Assembly (NCBI GenBank): GCA_024743215.1 | Contig: JANSWZ010000008.1 | Span: 1 to 64,000, forward strand | DNA length: 64,000 bases | DNA from: Alphaproteobacteria bacterium | GTDB lineage: Bacteria > Pseudomonadota > Alphaproteobacteria > Rhizobiales > GCA-2746425 | Direction: 5' to 3' | Shown: positions 17,252 through 25,537 of the stretch, in pieces | How the letters are laid out: every line of letters begins with the position of its first letter | Numbering within the stretch: position 1 is the stretch's first letter | Translations under genes and position numbers: made by a program | Notes under the pieces: generated by a model | What the model saw: only the letters and a program-made list of their open reading frames with translations | What the model was told of the DNA's origin: nothing | Database searches by the model: none

Positions 17252-18229
17252 TTGCTGCGATCTGATTTAAGTCTGAAATGGCTGGAAGCTTTTCAGTTTA
17301 TCGCAACCCTTGGCTCTATTCAGAAAGTCGCCCAGGAAACCGGGCTGTCGATCAGCACGGTTTCACACCATTTGCGCAGTCTGGAAAACCGGTTGGGCGT
17401 GGATCTGCTTGATCATAGCCGGCGTCCAATGGTGTTGACGCCTGCGGGGGATATATTCCTCAAGCACGTTGAGGAAGCGTTGACTGTGATCCGAAAGGGA
17501 CAAGCTGCCATCGTCTCTGGAAATGTTCTCGAAACACAGAAATTGCGGTTGGGATTGATTGAGGATTTCGACAGCGATATCGCTCCTGAGCTTGCCGTCT
17601 ACCTGGCATCCGGAATGCCCAATTGTGACTTCATACATCGGACTTGCGCGAGCCATGCGATACTGGAGTTGCTGCGTCAGCGCCAGATCGACCTGGGGGT
17701 GGCAAATCATCCGAGTGAAAAAGCCCTGAACCTCCTGGAAACACCGTTTCTGCGCGATCCGTTTGTATTGGCCCTTCCGATAAATTCAAAGAATTCACCA
17801 GAAGACCTTTTGGCAGGGAACAGCACTTTGCCATTTCTGCGTTACAGCACCTCTCAACACATCAGTGGCCAGATTGAGGCGCAGATGCGCCGACTACGGA
17901 TTTCATTGCCGAACCGGTTCGAGGTTGAGAGCAACCAGACCATGATGGCCATGATCGCCGCCGGCAGCGGTTGGGCAATTACAACCCCATTGAGTTTCAT
18001 GCGGGCCAAGCGATTCCATTCGCAGGTACAGCTCCACCCCTTTCCCAGCAAAGGGTTTGCACGCGAAATTTCCATATTGGCAACTCCGGAATGTGCCGAA
18101 GCCACTCAATTGTTTGTTACGAACACTCTTCAATCCCTGGTTCAAAAGCGGGTCCTGCAACCGGCTGTGGACATGATGCCCTGGCTTGGCGGCACATTCC
18201 GACTGAGCATGGATGAGCAAATCACCTAG
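17252..18229 (+). CDS. LysR-family transcriptional regulator
   Basis: About 325 residues from a TTG start preceded by AAGGA. The DNA-binding domain opens DLSLKWLEAFQFIATLGSIQ and has the helix-turn-helix VAQETGLSISTVSHHLRSLE (about residues 20-40), then the usual effector-binding domain (about 95-300). A longer reading from a TTG at 17183 would add 23 residues without family resemblance. It lies between the divergent tau genes and the co-directional dimethylglycine-dehydrogenase-like gene, so it may control either or both. Confidence 0.88.
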   Translation: MLRSDLSLKWLEAFQFIATLGSIQKVAQETGLSISTVSHHLRSLENRLGVDLLDHSRRPMVLTPAGDIFLKHVEEALTVIRKGQAAIVSGNVLETQKLRLGLIEDFDSDIAPELAVYLASGMPNCDFIHRTCASHAILELLRQRQIDLGVANHPSEKALNLLETPFLRDPFVLALPINSKNSPEDLLAGNSTLPFLRYSTSQHISGQIEAQMRRLRISLPNRFEVESNQTMMAMIAAGSGWAITTPLSFMRAKRFHSQVQLHPFPSKGFAREISILATPECAEATQLFVTNTLQSLVQKRVLQPAVDMMPWLGGTFRLSMDEQIT

Positions 18230-18496
18230 AACCACCGCGTGAATTCCTGACTTAGACATCCACCTTGTCATGAGAGTCATGCGCTTGATGGGATTCATAC
18301 CGCGTTGCGGCAAAAGCGGCAACCGGTTCATGGTCTTTGCCGCTGAATTTGAGGCCACCTTTCCGGTTCAATTGAAACCCTTTGGGTTGCGAAGTTTTTA
18401 GCTGCCCAATTTCGAATTTTTAGAATTTAGGTAAATCCTGTTGACGGACCATGGGACTTTGCTCCCCTTGAGGTTTAGAATTTACGGGAGTTTCTC

Positions 18497-20932
18497 ATGA
18501 AGTCGCGCACAAAAGTTGTGGTTATCGGTGGCGGAATTGCCGGATGTTCAACCCTTTATCACTTGACTAAAGAAGGCTGGTCAGACGTTGTTCTGGTTGA
18601 ACGCAATGAATTGACCAGTGGCACCACTTGGCACTCAGCGGCTCAGGTGACGAACTTTGGTGCTAACCAAACAATGGTCGGGCTGAAAACCCACTCAATC
18701 AACCTTTACAAAGAACTGGCCGAGGATCCCGATTACCCCATCAATTACCACCATGCGGATGGAGGAATCCGTTTGGCCAACACGACAGCACAAATGGAGG
18801 GATATAGCCATTTCGCTTCCATGGCGCGTGGGATGGATGTGCATTTTGAAGTGATTGACGCAGAGGAATGTGCCCGCCGCCATCCGCTGATTTCATCCGA
18901 CAATCTTGTTGGCGGACTGTGGGACCCTCTGGACGGTGACATCGACCCGGCACAACTGTGTCAGGCGCTGGCCAGCCGATCCCGTAAGGCAGGTGCCGAA
19001 ATATATCGCAACACACCGGTCATTGAGCTGACACAGCATGATGATGATACATGGACTGTCCACACGTTGCACGGCGATATCGACTGCGATGTCGTGGTGA
19101 ATGCTGGTGGTTATAGGGTGAACGAAGTCGGCGCAATGATGGGAGTACACCATCCTGTAGCATCCATGGAGCATCAGTATTTTCTGACAGATGACATCCC
19201 GGCGATCAAGGAGGCAGGCCATCGTATGCCGCTTCTGCGCTGCCCCATCTCTGACTATTACTGTCGTCAGGAAAAGAACGGATTGCTCGTTGGCTTCTAT
19301 GAACAAGCCTGCCAGACCTGGGGCATGGACGGGGTCGATCCGAATTTTGTCAATGCACTTTGTCCGGACGATCTGGATCGTGTGATGGATGTTCTTGAAG
19401 GCGCTTTCGACCGCATGCCAGCGCTTATGGAGGCGGGTATTCACAGTGTAGTAAATGGTCCGATTACCTATACCATCGATGGTGCACCCTTGGTTGGCCC
19501 AATTCCAGGGAAGCGTAATGCATTTTGCATCATTGGACTGCGCGCTGGTCTGGGTGAAGGCGGTGGTCTGGGCTGGCTCCTGGCACAACAAATCGTACAT
19601 GGAGAAGCCTGCTATGATACCTGGTGCATCGATCCACGCCGCTTCACTGGACATGCCAATGTGGAACTGACTGCATTAAAGGCGATCGAGGACTACCAAA
19701 ACGAGTTCCGTTTTCATTTCCCGCATGAGCATCGTCCTGCAGGCCGCCCTGCCAAAACAACACCGCTGACGCCAATACTTGCAGCGGAAGGTGCAGAATT
19801 CACTGTCGTAAATGGATGGGAGCGAATGGAATACATCAAGCCAACACCAGATTTCCATCCTTCAAAGACTTTCCGGTTTGACGAGACCTTTGAGGTTGTT
19901 GCCAGCGAAGTGTCCAATGTGCGTGACAATGTAGGCTTGTGCGAAGTGAATGGTTTCAACCGCTTTGAGATCACTGGTAGTGATAGGCACGCTTTCCTTA
20001 CCCGTATGTTTTGTGGCCGTGTGACCAGCAAAGCGGGGAAAGTTGGATTGGGCTATATGTTGAATGATCTCGGAATGGTGAAAGGGGAAGCAACATTTGC
20101 AAACCTCCCCTCATCGGATCGTGGCGGTGACCGGATCTGGTATGGTTCGGCCGCAGCGTCTGAATTCCACGACATGGATTGGCTGAATGGGCATGTACGA
20201 ACTGGTGAAGATGTGCAGATTAAGAGCCTGACCAATGATCAGACGATTTTGGTTATGGCGGGTCCCAAGGCGCGTGATGTGCTGGCGGCGTGCAGTCGCG
20301 GCAACTGGAGCAGGGATAGTTTCCCGTGGCTGAGTGTGCGGGAGTGTTTCATTGGCTTTGCTCCGGCCACCGTAATGTCAGTCAGTTTTTCCGGCGAACT
20401 TGCCTACGAAATCCATGTGCCCAATGCTTCGCTTTATGCGGTCTATCTTGCGCTGCGCAAGGCTGGCGAACCGCACGGAATGAAGCTCTTTGGTGCGCGC
20501 GCAGTGGATTCCATGCGAATGGAGAAAGGATTCCTGCATTGGAAGGCAGACATACTGACTGAGTATGATCCATTTGAAACCGGTCTTGATCGCTTCGTAA
20601 AAATGGACAAGGAAGATTTCGTTGGAAAAGCGGCTCTGCAAGAGCGCATCAACGCCGGCCCCATACGGAAACTCGTCAGCCTGAGCATCGACTGTAACCA
20701 TGCGCCAGCCCATGGCGGGGCTTCTCTTATGAATGGTGACCAGGTGGTTGGCACTATAACGTCCGGGGATTGGGGCCATCGGCTCGGATTGAACCTTGCC
20801 TATGCATTTGTCACACCGGAGAATGCCGAGACTGGCACCACCATGATGTTGGATCATCTGGGTGACATGGTGGCCGCAACAGTCATCGCCGCAGGACCGT
20901 ATGATCCACTCTACGAGCGCATTCGGTCGTGA
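18497..20932 (+). CDS. Dimethylglycine/sarcosine dehydrogenase-like flavoprotein (DAO + GcvT)
   Basis: An 811-residue cytoplasmic two-domain enzyme. The N-terminal FAD-dependent DAO domain (about 1-375) begins with KVVVIGGGIAGCSTLYHL and has the family motif SGTTWHSAAQVTNFG, where the FAD-linking histidine sits in this family. The C-terminal half (about 430-805) is a folate-binding GcvT-like domain (FEVVASEVSNVRDNVGLCEV, and a GcvT C-terminal barrel). Such proteins demethylate N-methylglycines or related methylamines and pass the methyl carbon to tetrahydrofolate. Length and domain order match the family. It is downstream of a LysR gene; exact substrate unknown. Confidence 0.87.
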   Translation: MKSRTKVVVIGGGIAGCSTLYHLTKEGWSDVVLVERNELTSGTTWHSAAQVTNFGANQTMVGLKTHSINLYKELAEDPDYPINYHHADGGIRLANTTAQMEGYSHFASMARGMDVHFEVIDAEECARRHPLISSDNLVGGLWDPLDGDIDPAQLCQALASRSRKAGAEIYRNTPVIELTQHDDDTWTVHTLHGDIDCDVVVNAGGYRVNEVGAMMGVHHPVASMEHQYFLTDDIPAIKEAGHRMPLLRCPISDYYCRQEKNGLLVGFYEQACQTWGMDGVDPNFVNALCPDDLDRVMDVLEGAFDRMPALMEAGIHSVVNGPITYTIDGAPLVGPIPGKRNAFCIIGLRAGLGEGGGLGWLLAQQIVHGEACYDTWCIDPRRFTGHANVELTALKAIEDYQNEFRFHFPHEHRPAGRPAKTTPLTPILAAEGAEFTVVNGWERMEYIKPTPDFHPSKTFRFDETFEVVASEVSNVRDNVGLCEVNGFNRFEITGSDRHAFLTRMFCGRVTSKAGKVGLGYMLNDLGMVKGEATFANLPSSDRGGDRIWYGSAAASEFHDMDWLNGHVRTGEDVQIKSLTNDQTILVMAGPKARDVLAACSRGNWSRDSFPWLSVRECFIGFAPATVMSVSFSGELAYEIHVPNASLYAVYLALRKAGEPHGMKLFGARAVDSMRMEKGFLHWKADILTEYDPFETGLDRFVKMDKEDFVGKAALQERINAGPIRKLVSLSIDCNHAPAHGGASLMNGDQVVGTITSGDWGHRLGLNLAYAFVTPENAETGTTMMLDHLGDMVAATVIAAGPYDPLYERIRS

Positions 20933-21098
20933 TTGAAATGGGCGCCAGTCCCACACCAATTCATGTTGGCAGGTGGTGTTCAGCGTATCGTGTGCACTCT
21001 CTGGCAGGTCACGCGATCTGAATGCGGGAGCCTCGGGTCAGAAGTTATGGTTCAGCATTTAGCGAAGGGCAGCTATCTGGAAAAAGCTGCCGTAGCAA

Positions 21099-21677
21099 CT
21101 ATCGCCATTTCGGGTCGATGACGCTGTATCCAAGCAGTTCAGACAGCCGCCCGAGCGTAGCGCCACCAAAATCTGCAAACGGCTTGGGTATGCGGGCATC
21201 GTATCCACCAGCACGCCCAAGAATACGTCCCGCCAGCGCAAACTTCATCGGGTGCCTTGGCAAACCGGTTTTGTCGAGCTTAATGCGCCCATCTGCTTCC
21301 CACTCAAACATTGTAAAAAAGAATCCAAGAGTTTCTCTTATTGCATTTGGTTCATGGTTCGAAACCGCTGCATGTTGATCAACAACTAGTGGTCCGGCGC
21401 CGGTGCTGTAGGGATGTATATGCTTGATTTTCTCCGGCATTACGATGGTTTCACCGGCCGACACCATTACCTCTTTGCCACCTAATTTGCAGATGCCTTG
21501 TCCACTTTGCACGCGAAATTCTTCGTGCCAGCCAATATGGTAATGCTCCGCAACTTCCGGTTTTGTGCTTCCGGTTGGAATTGAATACCGCAACACGAAA
21601 TTCGTGTCGGACAGTTCGCGTATTTCCCAACTCGATCCTGTCCTCGGATTCGTAGAAGTCGCCCCAACCTCAAACAT
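21099..21677 (-). CDS. Cupin-domain protein
   Basis: About 192 residues from an ATG preceded by a GGGGGAA box. A beta-barrel cupin is indicated by the motif pair HYHIGWHEEFRVQSGQG (cupin motif 1 with two His and Glu) and the glycine-rich VSAGETIVMPEKIKHIHPYS (motif 2 region with His). An in-frame start at 21719 is also possible; the reading further upstream (to 21920) overlaps the neighbouring gene and looks non-coding. It is on the opposite strand to the flavoprotein and convergent with it. Function unknown; probably a small-molecule sensor or sugar/amine-processing enzyme. Confidence 0.7.
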   Translation of the reverse strand: MFEVGATSTNPRTGSSWEIRELSDTNFVLRYSIPTGSTKPEVAEHYHIGWHEEFRVQSGQGICKLGGKEVMVSAGETIVMPEKIKHIHPYSTGAGPLVVDQHAAVSNHEPNAIRETLGFFFTMFEWEADGRIKLDKTGLPRHPMKFALAGRILGRAGGYDARIPKPFADFGGATLGRLSELLGYSVIDPKWR

Positions 21678-21912
21678 GCCGCTTCCCCCATCTGTTAGGC
21701 CTAATGCTAAAGGCATCATTTTCAGCTGGCAACCTTGAGGTTCGGCGGCACAATGCCGCGCTCGGAATGTCAGATAACGCCCCTGGAAGCCAACATTCAA
21801 GTGGCCATTTACCCGCACAAGCCCGACAGCCATAGCGTGGAACAGTACATGAAAACGGTAAATTCCAACGCGACAAACAGTGTATTGCAGGTATACTATT
21901 GTTGTGGAAGAA

Positions 21913-22743
21913 ATGCCCAATCTGATGAAAGATTTTCGAATGTGGATTGTAAAGGGCCTCCGCCCATCAACTTACACTATATTTCTGCTGGCTTTCGTTT
22001 TCATGGCTGTGGTCTCCAATCCTTCTGCAGCCAAACCGCAGTCGAATGTTACTGTAATGACCTATGGCCGGGGTCATGGTACCCAGGTTGAATATCTTGG
22101 TTCCAACGGCATGTCTTACCTGTGGTACCCAGGCAATCGCGTTGTCCTTGCAGCCCCCTGGAAGCAGGAAAACGGTCAGATGTGTTATCTATACGGGAAG
22201 CGAACCTACAACCCGGTCACGAATGAGCCTGGCGGTAAATGGGAGTGTCGGGCATATGCAGTCCGTGAACAATCCATTGTGGAGACCGGTAAAGGAGACA
22301 TATTCGGGCTCTCCAAACGCCGAGCCGTTCCTTTTGTGCTTCCAAAAGCTCGCACGACTCTTTCGACTCTGGCCGGACGGCAGGTCGGCTCCAAGCGTTT
22401 CGCAAAACCAGACAAAATTGACCGTGCGACCCGTCGGGATCTTCAAAGACTGAAGGCGTCCTGCCCTTCATTAATGAAAACGCTGGGCGGTCGCAGCCTG
22501 TCATACGATGTCGCAGGAGGAATCTACTTTTGGGGCGGAGTGCGTACGAAAAAACTTGGCTACCGCGCGGACGGCTGTGTAGCGGTGGACTATGCGAAAG
22601 CGTTCAACTTGTTTCGACTATCTGGCGATTCTTACGGCTTTAAGCAAATGGTCGACGTTCTCAATCAGCTGGCCAGGGAAGGTAATGCCAAGGCATCCGC
22701 AGCGCTGAACACAGTGAATCTTTCTCCACCAGAGTGGTGGTGA
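21913..22743 (+). CDS. Secreted protein of unknown function
   Basis: About 276 residues with an N-terminal hydrophobic export segment (PSTYTIFLLAFVFMAVVSNP) and likely cleavage near AAKPQS. The mature protein contains WYPGNRVVLAAPWK, paired cysteines (GQMCYLYGKR and KWECRAYAV, and SCPSL with DGCVAVD), suggesting two disulfides, and a C-terminal helical segment with LNQLAREGNAKASAAL resembling a Sel1-like helix. Several in-frame starts (21880, 21913, 21925, 21940) are possible and none has a strong ribosome site. No family is recognised. It is the last chromosomal gene before the insertion sequences. Confidence 0.6.
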   Translation: MPNLMKDFRMWIVKGLRPSTYTIFLLAFVFMAVVSNPSAAKPQSNVTVMTYGRGHGTQVEYLGSNGMSYLWYPGNRVVLAAPWKQENGQMCYLYGKRTYNPVTNEPGGKWECRAYAVREQSIVETGKGDIFGLSKRRAVPFVLPKARTTLSTLAGRQVGSKRFAKPDKIDRATRRDLQRLKASCPSLMKTLGGRSLSYDVAGGIYFWGGVRTKKLGYRADGCVAVDYAKAFNLFRLSGDSYGFKQMVDVLNQLAREGNAKASAALNTVNLSPPEWW

Positions 22744-22930
22744 CGGCTGGAGACACAAATGGTGGCCAACCTGAAGACAACTTCCGCCTTAATCTGCGAT
22801 TGAATGTGTTCAGTTGACCGTAACCGAAAGCCGCGACATCGCAGATCGTGCAATGAACGCTTTCATCGTGGCAGTGACGGCAAAAGAACAACGCTGAAAG
22901 GAAGCTCCTCCAATAACGTCAGTGCGGATG

Positions 22931-24276
22931 GTGTGGATGGCTCCTGCACCATCGGCGTCCTAGTGCGCCATACTGCGGTTGTTTTCAGCTGCTCGTGAAA
23001 GGAGCCACCCCGTGCAAGTCACAACAATCGGCCTTGATTTGGCTAAGAACGTTTTTCAAGTCCACGGTATTTACAAAGACGGTGAAGTTGCATTCAACTG
23101 CGCATTGAGAAGATCACAGGTCCAGTCATTTTTTGAAAGCCTTGAGCCATGTTTGGTTGGCATTGAGGCGTGTGGAACCAGTCACCACTGGGCGCGTGAA
23201 ATTTCCAAACTGGGTCATAATGTCAAGCTGATCCCGCCAGTTTACGTGAAGCCGTATGTCAAACGTGGCAAATCAGATGCCGTTGATGCAGAAGCCATTT
23301 GCGAGGCTGTCACCCGGCCGACAATGCGATTTGTTGAAGTGAAGACACCCGATCAACAAGCAATACTGGCGGTTCATCGGACCCGCGATCTCATTGTCCG
23401 GCAGCGAACACAAACGATCAATATGTTGCGGGCGCAACTGGCGGAGTTTGGCATTATTCTACCTCAAGGGATCTATCATGCTCTTGGGTTCGCCAAAGAT
23501 TGTCTAAATGGAGAACAACCTGACCTGCCTGAAGTGGCTGGCGATGTGATCTTTGAACTTTGTGACCAGTTGCTGTTCTTACATTCAAAAATCCTACATT
23601 GTTCCCGAGAGATGACGCAAATCGCCAAGCGTGAGAAACGCGTTGCACTGCTTCGGACAATTCCAGGCGTTGGACCGATTACAGCGTCAGCAATTGTTGC
23701 AACGATAGGAAGTGGTAAGCAGTTCAATAATGGCCGAGAGTTTGCCGCATGGCTGGGACTAACGCCACTCAACAAATCAAGCGGCGGAAAAGAACGTTTG
23801 GGTCACATCTCGAAAATGGGGGATCAATATATTCGCCGTTTATTGGTTCTCGGCATGACTTCCCGCATTCGGTCGATTAGAGCAGAACCGGAAAAATTTG
23901 ATCCTTGGTTTGCAGATATCCTGTCACGCAAGCCAAGCAGACTGGCAGCAATTACGATGGCCAATAAGACTGCACGAATGATCTGGGCCGTGCTTACCCG
24001 CAATGAACCTTACAAAGTGAGAACCGCTTGAATACAACGAAATGGAAATAAGAGATTGCAAGACCAATGAAGTGATGGAAGTTTGTCAGCCCTAAAACCA
24101 AGACACCCCGTGTTTTGTCCGGAACGCTTGCTGTTCGATGTGCGGAATGGGACTTGGTTGGTGGAAACCATCAGGGCCAGCGGCCATGTGTGTCGCGTCA
24201 ACAGGACGGACACAAGACTGCATCTGACAAAGCATCAATCACAAAAAAGGACTTGCAAAAAGGGAGCCATCCACAC
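22931..24276 (+). mobile_element. IS110-family (IS1111-like) insertion sequence
   Basis: A transposase gene bracketed by a perfect 14-bp inverted repeat: 22931-22944 (GTGTGGATGGCTCC) and its reverse complement at 24263-24276. In the IS1111 branch of IS110 the inverted repeats are subterminal, so the true ends lie a few bases outside these coordinates. About 230 bp of non-coding sequence follow the transposase gene, where IS1111-type elements are expected to encode their bridge RNA. No target duplication was seen, as expected for this family. Confidence 0.75.
23012..24031 (+). CDS. IS110-family transposase (DEDD, IS1111-like)
   Basis: A 339-residue transposase starting at a GTG preceded by AAAGGAG. 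The N-terminal DEDD RuvC-like domain has TIGLDLAKNVFQVHG (first Asp), CLVGIEACGTSHHWA (Glu) and GKSDAVDAEAICEA (Asp pair). The C-terminal Transposase_20 domain has IPGVGPITASAIVATIG and the catalytic-serine region LNKSSGGKERLGH. Full length and uninterrupted, so probably active. IS110-family enzymes are guided by a bridge RNA from the element's own non-coding end. Confidence 0.93.
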   Translation: MQVTTIGLDLAKNVFQVHGIYKDGEVAFNCALRRSQVQSFFESLEPCLVGIEACGTSHHWAREISKLGHNVKLIPPVYVKPYVKRGKSDAVDAEAICEAVTRPTMRFVEVKTPDQQAILAVHRTRDLIVRQRTQTINMLRAQLAEFGIILPQGIYHALGFAKDCLNGEQPDLPEVAGDVIFELCDQLLFLHSKILHCSREMTQIAKREKRVALLRTIPGVGPITASAIVATIGSGKQFNNGREFAAWLGLTPLNKSSGGKERLGHISKMGDQYIRRLLVLGMTSRIRSIRAEPEKFDPWFADILSRKPSRLAAITMANKTARMIWAVLTRNEPYKVRTA

Positions 24277-24359
24277 AGGACAAAGCCGAACTTGGTTAAA
24301 CGTCCGCTATGCCGTTGTTGGTCTGTGTGAGCAGCCCGAATGCTTACAGGTTTGCAATA

Positions 24360-25252
24360 CTAGGTCATGTTGACAAACTGGATTCCCAAATCGGCTAAAA
24401 TCTGATTCAAGATAGCTTTTGCGGAGGCTACCTTGGCTCGATTGTTGATGGAAGATGCCGAATGGGCGTTCTTTGAACCGTTTCTTTTGGCCATTCGTGG
24501 CCGTGGTGGTCGTCGGGCTTCAGACAACCGCCGTGTGCTGGATGCTGTGTTCTGGATTGCCCGTACCGGCTCTCCTTGGCGGGATCTACCGGAAGAATTT
24601 GGCAAGTGGTCGAGTGTTTATCGTCAATTCCGACGCTGGACATTGGCCGGTCTGTGGGAGATGATCCTGGAGGCACTGAATGAAAGTGGCGTGATGCCCG
24701 ATCAGGTTCAGATGATCGATAGCACTGTGATCCGGGCACACCATCTTGCAGCTGGCGCAAAAGGGGGACTCAAAAAGAAGGTTTTGGCCGCTCAAAAGGT
24801 GGCTTTACCATTGCCCGGCAGTCGCAGGCTTGACTGCGACGAGAGGGGACCAAGATCCACCTCATCGCCAACGCTCATGGATTGCCTGTCAGAGCGGAAA
24901 TAACAGGAGGTGAAGTCTCTGATTTCAAAGGCTTCGATGTGCTGGTCGATAGCTACCTTCCTGCCGCCAAAGTGTTTCTGGCTGACCGTGGTTACGACAG
25001 CGATCATATCCGCAACACATTAACGCAGCGCGGCGGAACACCAATCATTCCCGGCAAGGCCAATCGCAAGGTGCCAATCCCGCTCGATACAATAACCTAT
25101 GCATTGAGAAACCAAGTCGAGCGGTGTTTCAACAAACTCAAATGCTCTCGCCGTTTGGCAACACGCTACGATAAAACAGCCGCAAGCTATCTTGGCTTCA
25201 TTCAACTCATCGCAGCTCGAATCTGGGTCCGGAGTTTGTTAACATGACCTAG
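24360..25252 (+). mobile_element. IS5-family (IS427-like) insertion sequence with interrupted transposase
   Basis: Ends are marked by near-perfect inverted repeats: 24364-24380 (GTCATGTTGACAAACTG) and the complementary AGTTTGTTAACATGAC at 25233-25248, differing at one inner base. CTAG flanks both ends (24360-24363 and 25249-25252), consistent with a short CTAG/TA target duplication typical of this group. It lies 80 bp after the IS1111-like element and 59 bp before the left end of the tRNA-Thr island. Confidence 0.88.
24433..25247 (+). pseudogene. IS5-family transposase, two frames, second frame broken by a 42-bp insertion
   Basis: The first frame (from 24433) encodes the DUF4096-type N-terminus (MEDAEWAFFEPFLL, RTGSPWRDLPEEFGKW) and the first catalytic Asp in MIDSTVIRAHH. 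The element normally shifts frame at an A/G slippery run, here AAAAGGGGG at 24759-24767. After the shift the expected continuation is readable (TQKEGFGRSKGGFT), but 42 extra bases at 24810-24851 interrupt it, including an in-frame TGA at 24831. The reading then resumes as KIHLIANAHG, with the DDE remainder (LADRGYDSDHIR and the C-terminal YALRNQVERCFNKLK). As written it cannot make a full transposase by frameshifting alone. Confidence 0.8.
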
Positions 25253-25310
25253 GTCACCGGTCACAAGTCCCCATTACGCTCTATTTAGATAACGGCTGTT
25301 TCATTGAAAT

Positions 25311-25360
25311 AAATGGTGCCGGCACCAGGATTCGAACCCGGGACCTACTGATTACAAATC
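25311..25360 (-). repeat. Left attachment site: truncated tRNA-Thr copy
   Basis: A 50-bp copy identical to 35421-35470. It covers the 3' half of tRNA-Thr from the anticodon loop to the CCA, on the minus strand. The 5' half of the tRNA is missing here (sequence diverges after 25360), so this is a recombination scar, not a tRNA gene. Confidence 0.92.
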
Positions 25361-25487
25361 GAGTTTAGTCGGTTTCTCTGGCTTTCGCCAAACTGCGAAA
25401 TATGAACATAAACTACTGATATATATAAGTTTTTAAAATATACCTTTACTCCACACCTTTCTGATTTTCTCCCCTTTTCGCTCCCAG

Positions 25488-25537
25488 TTGCTTCCTATAT
25501 GCTTCCAGAAATTGCTATTTATGATTGCTGGAAGCAC
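25488..25537. promoter_or_regulatory. Candidate integrase arm-binding sites, left end
   Basis: TGCTTCC occurs at 25489-25495, the longer TGCTTCCAGAA at 25500-25510, and an inverted copy (GGAAGCA) at 25530-25536 overlapping the integrase ribosome binding site. The same 11-mer occurs in tandem near the right end (35339-35360). The shared motif suggests integrase arm sites that could also autoregulate the gene. Confidence 0.5.

Noticed and set aside
21720-21920. N-terminal extension of the cupin protein
   Set aside because: It overlaps the start of the divergent secreted-protein gene and has no cupin-like sequence; an internal ATG has a better ribosome site.
24831-24833. TGA in the IS5 transposase as a selenocysteine codon
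   Set aside because: The surrounding 42 bases interrupt the protein family entirely and there is no catalytic site there, so insertion is the simpler reading.
24433-24903. A complete 156-residue transposase in a single frame
   Set aside because: The frame leaves the family after KGGLKKKV; the rest of the catalytic domain lies in another frame downstream, and the tail is out-of-frame translation.
25314-25360. A second tRNA-Thr gene at the left end of the island
   Set aside because: Only the 3' half matches; after 25360 the D-arm and acceptor 5' strand are missing, so it is an attachment-site copy.
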